The notes under the pieces are model-generated. The model ran no database searches. It was not told where the DNA came from and saw nothing but the letters and a program-made list of their open reading frames with translations. Below, one piece after another: positions 52,321-61,502 of a stretch of 64,000 nt of DNA. A program made the position numbers and the translations under genes. Numbering within the stretch: position 1 is the first letter of the stretch; the number at the start of each line of letters is the position of its first letter. Source of the stretch: UBA117 sp049975245 (lineage in GTDB: Archaea; Methanobacteriota; Methanobacteria; Methanobacteriales; Methanobacteriaceae); the NCBI GenBank assembly GCA_049975245.1, contig JBNGDB010000013.1, positions 7,992 to 71,991 on the forward strand, given 5' to 3'.

Positions 52321-52527
52321 ATGGCTGAATTACCAATAGCACCAGTTGGAAGGATCATAAAAAACGCAGGTGCTCAAAGAATAAGTGATGATGCAAGAGA
52401 AGAATTAGCAAAAGCTTTAGAAGAAAAAGGTGAAGAAATCGCTTTACAAGCTGTAAAACTTGCTAAACACGCTGGAAGAAAAACAGTAAAAGCATCAGAC
52501 ATAGAAATGGCTGTTAAATCAGCATAA
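52321..52527 (+). CDS. Archaeal histone (HMf-like)
   Basis: A 68-residue histone fold protein: LPIAPVGRIIKNAGAQRISDDA opens with the loop residues that contact DNA, the long second helix follows and KASDIEMAVKSA closes. Length and sequence match Methanobacteriales HMf/HMt proteins without tails. It packages DNA as dimers that can assemble to longer hypernucleosomes. GAGGTGAT directly precedes the ATG, and a T-rich terminator (nine T) follows within 15 bases. Confidence 0.96.
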   Translation: MAELPIAPVGRIIKNAGAQRISDDAREELAKALEEKGEEIALQAVKLAKHAGRKTVKASDIEMAVKSA

Positions 52528-52780
52528 ACCCTTTCTTTTTTTTTATTTAATTTTTATTTTTATATTTCCGAAATAAAAATAGATTATAATTTCTTATTAT
52601 ATTTAAAATCAAATTATTTTATAACCTATTTTACAATTGAATTTAATATTTGTAAATTAAAAAACTTATATTATATAAGAAATAAAGCTAGTCATTCCTA
52701 TATATCCTTAAAAATTTTAAATTTAATCATGTTATTGGGGATTTTAACTAATTTTATTGTGACAATATAATGGTGATAAA

Positions 52781-54559
52781 TTGACAAGAATTGCAATACT
52801 AGACCATGACCGATGTCAACCGAAGAAATGTAATTATATGTGCATAGAATACTGTCCGGGTGTCCGAATGGAAGAGGACACCATAACCATCGACGAAAAA
52901 ACAAAAAAGCCAGTTATATCTGAAGAATTATGTTCTGGATGCGGTATATGTACAAATAGATGTCCTTTTGAAGCTGTGGCCATTATTAATCTTCCGGAAG
53001 CACTAGAAGATCCAATACATCGTTATGGTCAAAATATGTTTGAATTATTCGGACTTCCCAATATAAAGGAAGGTTCAGTTGTGGGGATTTTAGGACCTAA
53101 TGGAATAGGTAAATCAACAATTATACGAATATTATCCGGAGAGCTAAAACCAAACCTTGGTTTTTATGATGAAGAAATAAATTGGGATCAAATAATCTCA
53201 TATTTTAAAGGATCCCAACTTCAATCATACTTCGAAAAGTTATCTAAAGGTAATTTAAAAACTGCTCATAAACCACAGATGGTAGATATGTTGCCTAAGT
53301 TTGTGGAAGGAGAAGTGAATTCACTTCTGGAAAAAGTTGACGAAAGAGGTAAACTTGATGAGGTACTGGACACCCTTGAAATTAAACCAATATTAAATAG
53401 AGACATATCCAAGTTAGGTGGTGGGGAACTTCAGAGAGTTGCCATAGCTGCAGCAGTATTAAAAGATGCTGATTTTTATTATTTTGACGAACCAACATCA
53501 TGGTTAGATGTTAAACAGAGATTAAATGCTGTTAAAGTTATAAGATCTCTAGCACAAGAAGGAAAATCCGTTATAGTAATTGAACACGATTTAGCAGCAT
53601 TAGATGCTATATCTGACTATGTGCATATTTTATACGGGCATCCCGGAGCATATGGTGTAGTATCCCATATGAGGGGAGTGAGAGTAGGGATAAATGCATA
53701 CATAAGCGGTTTTTTAAGGGAAGAAAATGTTAGGTTTAGAAAAAATGCCATTGAATTTGAAGTTAAACCACCATCTGAAGAAGTGGAAGCAGAATCAATA
53801 GCCGAGTATTCTACTATAAAAAAGGCATATGATGGTTTTAAATTTGATGCTCAGGAAGGAGAAGTACATTTTAATGAAATTGTTACTGCATTTGGACCTA
53901 ATGGAATAGGAAAAACCACTTTTGCCAAAATATTAGCTAATGTAATCAAACCAGACGAAGGTAAAATTAATAAAAAGATTTCAATTGCCTACAAACCACA
54001 ATATTTATCCACAAAATTTGAAGGCACCGTACAGGAACTCTTAATAACCACAACCCCCAATTTTGGTACAAATATATTTAAAAGTGAAATAATAAGACCT
54101 TTTTCCTTGGAAAATATAATGGACAAAGAAGTAAAGGATTTGAGTGGTGGGGAACTACAGAGGCTTGCTATAGCCACTACTTTATCGAAAGAGGCAGATA
54201 TATATCTTTTTGACGAACCAACAGCATTTTTAGATGTTGAGCAGAGACTAGTGGCCGCCCGGGCCATAAGAAAAATAATTGAAAATCGGCACTGTGCATC
54301 AATTATAATTGACCACGACATAGTGTTCATAGATTATATATCCGACCGTGCAATGGTTTTTTATGGGGAACCTGGTGTAGAAGGACATGCCATGGCACCT
54401 ACTAACTTACGTTCTTCTATGAATAAATTCCTTTCCGACGTAGGGATTACTTTCCGAAGAGATAAAGAGACTAAAAGACCTAGGGTTAATAAATTTGAAA
54501 GTTATCTGGACCGTAAACAGAAAGAACAGGGCGAATATTATTATCTTAAGGATAACTAA
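52781..54559 (+). CDS. Ribosome recycling ATPase ABCE1 (RNase L inhibitor homologue)
   Basis: This 592-residue protein has an N-terminal ferredoxin-like domain with two 4Fe-4S motifs (CNYMCIEYCPG and CSGCGICTNRCP), then two ABC ATPase domains: first GPNGIGKST with GGGELQRVA, second GPNGIGKTT with SGGELQRLA, each with DEPTSWLD or DEPTAFLD. A hinge follows each domain. It splits ribosomes after termination with aPelota. TTG is the start, with TGGTGAT just upstream. The length is the family's usual one. It appears monocistronic. Confidence 0.97.
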   Translation: MTRIAILDHDRCQPKKCNYMCIEYCPGVRMEEDTITIDEKTKKPVISEELCSGCGICTNRCPFEAVAIINLPEALEDPIHRYGQNMFELFGLPNIKEGSVVGILGPNGIGKSTIIRILSGELKPNLGFYDEEINWDQIISYFKGSQLQSYFEKLSKGNLKTAHKPQMVDMLPKFVEGEVNSLLEKVDERGKLDEVLDTLEIKPILNRDISKLGGGELQRVAIAAAVLKDADFYYFDEPTSWLDVKQRLNAVKVIRSLAQEGKSVIVIEHDLAALDAISDYVHILYGHPGAYGVVSHMRGVRVGINAYISGFLREENVRFRKNAIEFEVKPPSEEVEAESIAEYSTIKKAYDGFKFDAQEGEVHFNEIVTAFGPNGIGKTTFAKILANVIKPDEGKINKKISIAYKPQYLSTKFEGTVQELLITTTPNFGTNIFKSEIIRPFSLENIMDKEVKDLSGGELQRLAIATTLSKEADIYLFDEPTAFLDVEQRLVAARAIRKIIENRHCASIIIDHDIVFIDYISDRAMVFYGEPGVEGHAMAPTNLRSSMNKFLSDVGITFRRDKETKRPRVNKFESYLDRKQKEQGEYYYLKDN

Positions 54560-54637
54560 AATGAAAAAAAAATTAAAATCAAGGATTAAATGTTAAAGGG
54601 AATAATGGTATTATAATCCTTAAAATTATATATAAAT

Positions 54638-55798
54638 CTATTTTGATGGTTTTATTGTTCTCATTGCCTCTAAAAAATTAGTGGCGAATGTTTCAACTTG
54701 AACTTCTGGTATGGAGTAACTTACCCTTAAATATCTGTGTCCAAACAGTCGACTGGTGTATGAACCTTCTCTTACAAAAATTTTCTTGTCAAAAAGATAT
54801 TCAGCTACTTCTACTGGTTTTATTCCAGTTTCATACATATCAATTACAATCATATTGGCATCAGAGGGATAAACTGGAATGAATGCTCCCTCTACTTCAT
54901 CAACAACATCTTTAATAATTTTCTGATTTTTTCGAGTAGTTCCAGTAATATGATCCAACCAATCACTTTTTGATTGGAGAGCAGCCATAGCCCCGTGCTG
55001 GGACACAACATTAGTTCCAAGATCATTTATAACAATACTTTTAACTGAGTCTACAACGTCTCTCATTCCCACAATTGCACCTATACGAAGTCCAGCCATC
55101 CCAAATATTTTAGAAAAACTGAAAACAGTTAAAGTATGTTCTGGTGCATATTTGGCCATAAGATTATGTTCTCGGGCAAAATCACGATAAGTAATATCAT
55201 GCAATAAATATAAATCATTTTCTTTTGCTATTTCAGCAAATTCCCTTAATTCACTTTTAGTGTAGCATGAACCTAATGGATTTAACGGATCAACCAATGA
55301 AACCATCTTAGTGTTCTCGTTCATATATTCTTTAACTAGATGGGGAGTTAATTTGTAGTTGCATTCAGCATTATAAATTGGAACTGAAATTACCCTTTCA
55401 CCAAATCTGGTAGCAAAGTTATCAATTATCAAGTAGCCAGGATCACAAGTTATAATATTATCTTTAGGATCCAATATATCATTTATACTTAGATAAAGAG
55501 ATTCTGTACCCCCAGCTGTCACCAAAACATCAAATTCTTGGCCTAAACCTAAATCTTCCCTTATTAAATTTTTTAATTCAGGAAAACCTTCTGGCGGAGG
55601 ATACTTCGAATAATTTCGATTTTCGATGCACTGTATCATTGCATTCATAATATCGGAGCTTTCATGTAAATGGTTGGTATTCTGGCCCATCCATATCATG
55701 TCTTTTTCATTGTAAATATAATTGAAAAATTCGTTTGCAGTTTTAAAACCTTTAGGTAATATTTTTGCAGCCCTTGCATATTTTTTTGGTGAAATCAT
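54638..55798 (-). CDS. Class I/II PLP-dependent aminotransferase
   Basis: About 386 residues from the ATG at 55798; an in-frame TTG six codons earlier is the alternative. It has the fold-type I signature: TAGGTESLY for cofactor phosphate binding, PLNPLGSCY, and the Schiff-base lysine in SFSKIFGMAGLRIG (about residue 230). Arg in RYLRVSYS near the C-terminus binds the substrate carboxylate. The substrate is uncertain; histidinol-phosphate, aspartate or the methanofuran-pathway MfnC activity are options, the last only because MfnE is nearby. Confidence 0.82.
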   Translation of the reverse strand: MISPKKYARAAKILPKGFKTANEFFNYIYNEKDMIWMGQNTNHLHESSDIMNAMIQCIENRNYSKYPPPEGFPELKNLIREDLGLGQEFDVLVTAGGTESLYLSINDILDPKDNIITCDPGYLIIDNFATRFGERVISVPIYNAECNYKLTPHLVKEYMNENTKMVSLVDPLNPLGSCYTKSELREFAEIAKENDLYLLHDITYRDFAREHNLMAKYAPEHTLTVFSFSKIFGMAGLRIGAIVGMRDVVDSVKSIVINDLGTNVVSQHGAMAALQSKSDWLDHITGTTRKNQKIIKDVVDEVEGAFIPVYPSDANMIVIDMYETGIKPVEVAEYLFDKKIFVREGSYTSRLFGHRYLRVSYSIPEVQVETFATNFLEAMRTIKPSK

Positions 55799-56073
55799 AA
55801 TATCAAGACCATTCAATCATTAGAACATATAAACCATGAAATTTTAATCGGTTAAATGTACGGGATATACTTTTACAAACAATATAATGTTCCAACAATA
55901 AATTTTTTTCGCTATTCTTGAATAAATATACAATTAAATTATGTTATAAAAGTATTCTCTACTACTATTAATAAATTTAACAGAACAGAATTTAAAAAAA
56001 AAATTTAAATCACATAAAATAATGAATTATTTAAATTAATTAATATAATCAATAACGCCCCATAACTGATTAA

Positions 56074-56787
56074 TTAAACACAATTTCTTAATCCATTGTC
56101 CACTATTTTAAATCTTGCCTTAAGACCTTCTGGACGACTTCTATGTCTTTTTAATATAGCTATTCGCTCCCCAATGATATCCCCTTTCTCCAGTTCAACC
56201 ATTGTTTTGCTCCAATATTTTAATATGGTGCCCCCTACAGGTTCTATTGTTCCACCACCATTATCATCAAAAACAGAATATATATGATTTGTAATTATAA
56301 CTGCCACATTATATTTACGTGCTATTTTTGATAAAAGTGCCATCTGCATACCTAACTCCCTATTAAATTGCTGATAATTTTTTTCCTTTAAACGATACAA
56401 TGCAACGGCAGAATCCAATATAATAACATCAACTTCTTCTTTTTTGGATTCAATAATGTTTTGAATTTTATTTAATGTCTCATTCTGCTCTTGAAAAGTT
56501 GTAGGCTCAAATACAATTATCCTACCTGCCAGATTATTAAATTCATCTCCAGCTAACTGTTTAATACGTTCTATGGATATTCCGCCCTCAGTATCAACAT
56601 AAATAACCTTTTTACCATTTTTTGCAGTCTCTACGGCCAAATTAAGGGCTATATTTGTCTTCCCCGAACCGGGAGGCCCGTAAAATTGGGTTAAAGTACC
56701 TTTTTCAACACCGCCTCCCATTATATGATCAATTGAACATCCTATAGGGATTTTAGTGTTATTTTTCATGTTGGATAATATTTTCAA
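56074..56787 (-). CDS. radB: DNA repair and recombination protein RadB
   Basis: A 237-residue RecA/RadA-type core without the N-terminal domain of RadA, as in archaeal RadB. Walker A GPPGSGKTNIA (about 36-46), Walker B VDVIILDSAVALYR, and IITNHIYSVFDDNGGGTIEPVGG in the L2 region are visible. It assists RadA in homologous recombination and Holliday-junction processing. In-frame ATGs at residues 1 and 7 are both possible. It is monocistronic, with AT-rich spacers of 257 and 202 bases on either side that hold no gene. Confidence 0.93.
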   Translation of the reverse strand: MKILSNMKNNTKIPIGCSIDHIMGGGVEKGTLTQFYGPPGSGKTNIALNLAVETAKNGKKVIYVDTEGGISIERIKQLAGDEFNNLAGRIIVFEPTTFQEQNETLNKIQNIIESKKEEVDVIILDSAVALYRLKEKNYQQFNRELGMQMALLSKIARKYNVAVIITNHIYSVFDDNGGGTIEPVGGTILKYWSKTMVELEKGDIIGERIAILKRHRSRPEGLKARFKIVDNGLRNCV

Positions 56788-56989
56788 ATTTATTCCTCAA
56801 GTATTCTTTCGGTTTTATAATAAAAATAGTTATACCTTAAAATAAGAATGACCCCAATTTAGGTAATATATCGATCATTTGATTAATTTAAAATGATAAT
56901 TATAAAAAATTTAAATCAATAATCTTCAATGAATAAAATAATGGAATTATGTGAAGTTTGCATATATAATATTCTAGAAAGGTGAATCA

Positions 56990-57574
56990 TTACCCCCTTC
57001 GTAAAATTTTAGGTGGAGAACATGTAAGATCAACTACTGTGGAAGGTTTATTATCTTTAATAGTACCAAAATCTATAACTATATCAAATACTTCTCCAAA
57101 CTCATTTAAAATTTCATCAATCGATTTTAAAACTTTTTTTCCGGATAAATTTGCACTTGTAGTGGTAATAGGAAATTCAGACGATATTAATGAGCAAATT
57201 TTACTATCAGGAATTCTTACCCCTATTTTATCGCTTCCAGCAGTTAAAATATCAGGAACATTTTCTTTTTTGTTTAAAATCACAGTATAAGGACCAGGCA
57301 ATAGTTTATTTATGAATTTTCTAGAATTATGATCAGTATAGGCTATTTTATAAATTTCATCAATATCAGACACACAAATCGATAATGGTTTGTTTAAATC
57401 TCTTTTTTTAATAGAATAAACCTTTTTTATAGCATTTTCATTATATATATTGGCTCCTATCCCATAAACCGTGTCCGTAGGATAAATAATTATTCCACCC
57501 TCTCTTAAAATATCTATAACTGTTTCTATAACATTTTCTTCAGGTTTTTTTGAGTTGATATGGATAAGGTTCAT
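56990..57574 (-). CDS. Threonylcarbamoyl-AMP synthase (Sua5/YrdC family)
   Basis: A 194-residue enzyme making threonylcarbamoyl-AMP for the t6A37 modification of ANN-reading tRNAs. The core motifs are GGIIIYPTDTVYGIGAN, KKRDLNKPLSI (the K-x-R binding residues) and ITTTSANLSGKKV. It lacks the C-terminal Sua5 domain, so it is of the short YrdC/archaeal form. Its start is 78 bases from the divergent lipid-synthase gene, which would share the promoter region. Confidence 0.9.
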   Translation of the reverse strand: MNLIHINSKKPEENVIETVIDILREGGIIIYPTDTVYGIGANIYNENAIKKVYSIKKRDLNKPLSICVSDIDEIYKIAYTDHNSRKFINKLLPGPYTVILNKKENVPDILTAGSDKIGVRIPDSKICSLISSEFPITTTSANLSGKKVLKSIDEILNEFGEVFDIVIDFGTIKDNKPSTVVDLTCSPPKILRRG

Positions 57575-57652
57575 ATTATCATCCTATATGTTGATCAGAT
57601 TTTTTTTATTATTTTATCAACATATATATCACTGAAACTTATAAGTTACAGT

Positions 57653-58228
57653 ATGTTAAACCAACTGCGACCATATTTTAGAAAATATATTAATCCTATT
57701 GCAAGGAAAATTTCTATAAATCCCAATATTTTAACTATTATTGGTTTAATTATAAGTTTTTTCGCTGCTTACATGTTTGCAGTTGAAAATTTGTTATTAG
57801 GAGCCATATTGATAATTTTAAGCGGATTTATGGATGTAATTGATGGTGCGGTGGCTAGAAATCATTTTTCACCTACAAAATTTGGCGGAATATTAGATTC
57901 CACAGCAGATAGGTTTTCAGATGCATTTATTTTAATTGGATTAATCTATGGTGGCTATGTAAACTGGATATTTGGTATTTTAGCTTTACATGCTTCATTA
58001 AGCGTTAGTTACGTTCGTGCTAGAGCAGAAGTCGAGGGAATAAAATGTGACGTAGGAATAGCAGAACGTGCAGAAAGAATTTTCATTATATTGGCTGGTG
58101 TAATTTTAACATTAATATTCAAAATAAACATAGTGGAAATAGCGGTAATAATTGTAATGATACTTGGTTATTTCACAGTGCTGCAGAGAATTATTCATTC
58201 ATGGAAAGATTTACAAAAAAAGCTTTGA
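57653..58228 (+). CDS. Archaetidylinositol phosphate synthase (CDP-alcohol phosphatidyltransferase family)
   Basis: About 191 residues from the ATG at 57653; longer in-frame starts would overlap the divergent Sua5 gene. The CDP-alcohol motif D-G-x2-A-R-x8-G-x3-D-x3-D is present in IDGAVARNHFSPTKFGGILDSTADRFSD. About six membrane helices follow the N-terminal amphipathic part (RPYFRKYINPIARKISINPN). Archaeal homologues transfer inositol phosphate to CDP-archaeol in polar-lipid synthesis; the alternative alcohol acceptors cannot be excluded. A TATA-like CATATATAT lies about 30 bases before the start. Confidence 0.82.
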   Translation: MLNQLRPYFRKYINPIARKISINPNILTIIGLIISFFAAYMFAVENLLLGAILIILSGFMDVIDGAVARNHFSPTKFGGILDSTADRFSDAFILIGLIYGGYVNWIFGILALHASLSVSYVRARAEVEGIKCDVGIAERAERIFIILAGVILTLIFKINIVEIAVIIVMILGYFTVLQRIIHSWKDLQKKL

Positions 58229-58297
58229 ATAGTATTTATTGATTTTTTACTTTTATCATTTAATAATATATACTTAAAATTAAATTTAAGTGATAAT

Positions 58298-58531
58298 ATG
58301 AATTATGAAGAAAGAATTAAAAAGGACATAGACCTATTTGGAAAAAATTTAAATGAAATAGAAGGCATAAAATTCACTGAAAAAGAAAAAGAAATAATTG
58401 AAAGAGCAGAAAACTATAATTCAGACACAGAATATTATCTAGATAAAAAAGATTATATAACCTCATTTGGATGTATAACTTATGCTCACGGATTATTAGA
58501 TGCAATAAGGTTAATTCATAATTTAATATAG
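58298..58531 (+). CDS. DUF357 family protein
   Basis: A 77-residue helical protein conserved in archaea. ERAENYNSDTEYYLDKKDYITSFGCITYAHGLLDAIR is the family core with the conserved Tyr/His pattern of DUF357. No function is known. A short AT-rich gap with AATATATACTTAA separates it from the lipid-synthase gene upstream. AAGTGATAAT precedes the ATG. Confidence 0.82.
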   Translation: MNYEERIKKDIDLFGKNLNEIEGIKFTEKEKEIIERAENYNSDTEYYLDKKDYITSFGCITYAHGLLDAIRLIHNLI

Positions 58532-58699
58532 ATATTTAAAGTTTAATAAATTCATATATCCAAAAAATATCAATTTCTCAGCATCCTTTTTATTTACATC
58601 TAATTAGTTCAATATTCTAAAACAACATCCCTTTACATCTTTGAAATGTAAATGTATAAAGTTACTTAAAAATGAATTTAATATCTAAATGTGGTTTAA

Positions 58700-59356
58700 A
58701 TGAAAAAACTTTTCAGTAAAGAGAGTGAAGTAGAAAAAAAATCAAAAAAACATGTTGAATTGGCATATAAATGTGTAACTGAATTTAAAGCACTCATGGA
58801 TAGTTTTTATCTTAATCAATATGAAACTGTTGATTTAAAAGTTAACAAAATTGCAAAAATTGAACAAAAAGCCGACGTGATAAGAAGAGAGATGGAAAGA
58901 GATTATTATAAAGGTGCATTTCTTCCTTTTGACCGTGAAGATAGAATAATACTGGCAGAGCTAGTGGATAGTGTAACTGACGTGGTAGAAGAAACATCAT
59001 ATGAAATAGGACTTAGTAAAATAAAATTTCCAGAAAATTTCAAAGAAGATTTTTCTAAACTAATAGATTGTATAACCAAATCAGTATATGTTTTAAAAGA
59101 ATGTATTGAACTTCTAGATGAAGATCTAAGCTTAGCAATTTCTAAAGCTCATGAAGTTGAAGAAATCGAAGAATTTTGCGATAAAATAGAACGAAAAATA
59201 TTAAAAATGCTTTATGAATCTTACAGAAAAGGCAATATTGGTGTTTTAACCCTTATAGAACTTAAAACTATCGTTAAATCTATTGGTGATATTGCAGATC
59301 AGGCAGAAAATGCTTCTGACCGAGCTTTAATTATTGCCGCTAAGCGTAGAGGATGA
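58700..59356 (+). CDS. PhoU-like phosphate-transport regulator (DUF47 / TIGR00153 family)
   Basis: A 218-residue helical bundle distantly related to PhoU. KVNKIAKIEQKADVIRREMERDYYKGAFLPFDREDRIILAELVDSVTDVVEE is the first repeat, and KSIGDIADQAENASDRALIIAAKR ends the second. Such proteins are usually encoded next to PiT-type phosphate transporters; none is adjacent here. It is the third PhoU-fold protein in the window. It probably links phosphate level to a low-affinity transporter elsewhere. Confidence 0.82.
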   Translation: MKKLFSKESEVEKKSKKHVELAYKCVTEFKALMDSFYLNQYETVDLKVNKIAKIEQKADVIRREMERDYYKGAFLPFDREDRIILAELVDSVTDVVEETSYEIGLSKIKFPENFKEDFSKLIDCITKSVYVLKECIELLDEDLSLAISKAHEVEEIEEFCDKIERKILKMLYESYRKGNIGVLTLIELKTIVKSIGDIADQAENASDRALIIAAKRRG

Positions 59357-59398
59357 AAATAAATTATATTTTATTTAAAATATCCATTTACTAAAAAT

Positions 59399-60076
59399 AT
59401 GACGAATATGTATCATAAAAAGGAAAATAGAAATATAAAGTCGGCCAAAGTAGATCTTAGATTCTTGTTAAATCGAGGTTATAGGAAAAAGAATGCTTTA
59501 ACTTTTGTTGCTAATAAATATCTTTTAAATAAAAGTCAGCGACACCTTCTGGCCAGAACTGTTTTTTCACGTGAATTATCAGAAAATAGAATTAAAAAAA
59601 AAGTAAATATTGAACAAATAAAAAATCAGAATGTAATTGTTGATGGTTACAATGTACTAATAACTGTGGAAAGTATTTGTCAAGGCGATATTGAAAACAT
59701 TGTTATGGGCGATGATGAGTTTTTAAGGGATTTAAATGCAGTTTTTGGTAAATATAAATATAATAAACAGACAGAAAAAGCATTAAAAAAGATTATTGAT
59801 ATTTTATCTAAACATGAAACATTTTACGTATACATTTTGTTTGATAAACAAGTTAGTTTTAGTGGTAAACTTGGTCATTTTACAAAAGAAATAATGGCTA
59901 AAAATAAGTTAAAGGGTGAAGTTATACTTTCTAAAAATGTTGATTCTAAGATTAAAAATTTGTCAGAATCTTTAAATGGAATAGTAGCTACTAGTGATGG
60001 AATTATCATCGATAAAGTCGAAAAAGTAGTTGATTTACCTTATCATATATTAAATTATACTCTAAATAAAAATTAA
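59399..60076 (+). CDS. DUF434 domain protein (archaeal, PIN-like)
   Basis: A 225-residue protein with the DUF434 N-terminal basic segment (KSAKVDLRFLLNRGYRKKNALTFVANKYLLNKSQRHLLAR), then a Rossmann-like region INEQIKNQNVIVDGYNVLITVES with an aspartate that resembles PIN/NYN nuclease sites, and TSDGIIIDKVEKVVDLPYHIL at the end. RNA-related activity is plausible but unproven. It begins 42 bases after the DUF47 gene on the same strand, so they may be cotranscribed. Confidence 0.75.
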   Translation: MTNMYHKKENRNIKSAKVDLRFLLNRGYRKKNALTFVANKYLLNKSQRHLLARTVFSRELSENRIKKKVNIEQIKNQNVIVDGYNVLITVESICQGDIENIVMGDDEFLRDLNAVFGKYKYNKQTEKALKKIIDILSKHETFYVYILFDKQVSFSGKLGHFTKEIMAKNKLKGEVILSKNVDSKIKNLSESLNGIVATSDGIIIDKVEKVVDLPYHILNYTLNKN

Positions 60077-60107
60077 TGGAAAAATGTAAAAAAAGAAGAT
60101 AAGATTA

Positions 60108-61205
60108 TCAGTCTATATCTTCAAATCTGTCTTCTAGTTTTTCAAGTACACCTGGCAAAGTTGTGTACTCCATTTCGTCTGCAGGGAGCCTGTGCGGTTC
60201 AAATGGACCATGTCTTCTCATGTACTCTGCAACTTCTGATGCTTGATCTCGGGATCTATCAAATGCAGGATCATCAAACATGTCCATTGGTCCTACTAGT
60301 TTTGCGTCAGAAACTTGGAATCCAAGTGAAATAACTCTTGGAGGACCGTCAAATCGGATCGGATGGGCATTTTTCTGAGCAACTGGCATTAACGGGCCGT
60401 TATGAGAACCTCTCATCCACCCTCCTACTAAATGTGGGAATGAAAATGGTTCAACAACTTCTCCAGCAGCAGGGAATCCAGATTGAGCTCTTACAACTGC
60501 AACAGGATCGTCTTTTCCAACATATCTTCCAGCCATGAGGTTTAAACGTTCTGTACTTACCGATGCAGCGATTTCATTATCATCTTTTCGGTAGACGTGT
60601 TTTATTACATATCGACTTATAGTACCTAAAAGAGCTAATAAATCATACATTTCATCAGGACATGATAATTTAACCTTTTTATGTTCCATTACATCGAATA
60701 CTTCAAATTCGTATCCATTGTGTAAAGAAGGATCAATTACTAATCCTGCAGTGTTAAAAGGATCTGCGAACATTCTAAACAAGGGTAAGTTAAATGCTCC
60801 AGGCTCAGTTTTATCACAGCAGAAAATTATAACTGGATCGCTGGGTCTTTCTTTAAATTCCATTTCAGCAACTCCCGGACCCATACCCTTAATGTTTCCG
60901 GAGAAAGTATCTGATAATAGATCCTGACCTGCTCCATATAATTTAAGCTCTCTAGCTACTTTAGTAGCTTCTTGAAAAGCATTCCAAGCCAACTGATGAA
61001 CTTCTTCGTTTTCTTCCCCATTTCTATGGGTCATTATAAGATCTATATCGTCACCACAATTGGTGACATAATAGTCTTCAAGAAGTCCTTCCTGTAGAGC
61101 ATTATTTAAAATATCATCACATTTTTTTAGTAATGCTTCATGAGCCACTGCATGTCCGGCTACACTTCCTACATCTGCTTTAATCACACTAACTGTTGTT
61201 TTCAT
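60108..61205 (-). CDS. fbp: Fructose-1,6-bisphosphate aldolase/phosphatase (bifunctional, archaeal type V)
   Basis: About 365 residues from the ATG at 61205 (MKTTVSVIKADVGSVAGHAV). The GGAGGTG site just upstream favours this start over the ATG 27 bases earlier. The acidic metal-binding residues lie in KADVGS, NCGDDIDLIM and DKTEPGAFNLPLFRMFADPFNT, and YDLLALLGTISRYVIKHVYRKDD is another conserved region. The enzyme both condenses triose phosphates and removes phosphate, making gluconeogenesis one-way. This is the expected gluconeogenic step for an autotrophic methanogen. Confidence 0.95.
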   Translation of the reverse strand: MKTTVSVIKADVGSVAGHAVAHEALLKKCDDILNNALQEGLLEDYYVTNCGDDIDLIMTHRNGEENEEVHQLAWNAFQEATKVARELKLYGAGQDLLSDTFSGNIKGMGPGVAEMEFKERPSDPVIIFCCDKTEPGAFNLPLFRMFADPFNTAGLVIDPSLHNGYEFEVFDVMEHKKVKLSCPDEMYDLLALLGTISRYVIKHVYRKDDNEIAASVSTERLNLMAGRYVGKDDPVAVVRAQSGFPAAGEVVEPFSFPHLVGGWMRGSHNGPLMPVAQKNAHPIRFDGPPRVISLGFQVSDAKLVGPMDMFDDPAFDRSRDQASEVAEYMRRHGPFEPHRLPADEMEYTTLPGVLEKLEDRFEDID

Positions 61206-61251
61206 ATAAAAACACCTCCAATAAAATTGCAAAAAATTTCAAAGTATTCTA

Positions 61252-61326
61252 AACAACTTAATAGTTAATATTTATGGTTTATTGTATATTTAATTTGAAA
61301 AACGAACAAAAACCATTTAAGTTGTT
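61252..61326. repeat. Inverted repeat upstream of fbp
   Basis: Outer arms AACAACTTAA (61252-61261) and TTAAGTTGTT (61317-61326) are perfect complements; inner arms ATGGTTT (61274-61280) and AAACCAT (61310-61316) pair too, with an extra 12 bases on the left side. It lies 47-121 bases before the fbp start, where it may be a leader hairpin or operator. Confidence 0.4.
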
Positions 61327-61502
61327 ATTTAAACTTTAACCATGTAAAAAATATGCGGTTATGTCCATATATAAGTTACTATATTATGTTTCTATGGTAA
61401 TTCCAAGCTAAAATTGAGAACAATTTGGACATTAATTTCATTTCTAATAAATTTAAACTGATAATACGCCCTTATAAATATAATAAAAAATTTAAATAAT
61501 CA

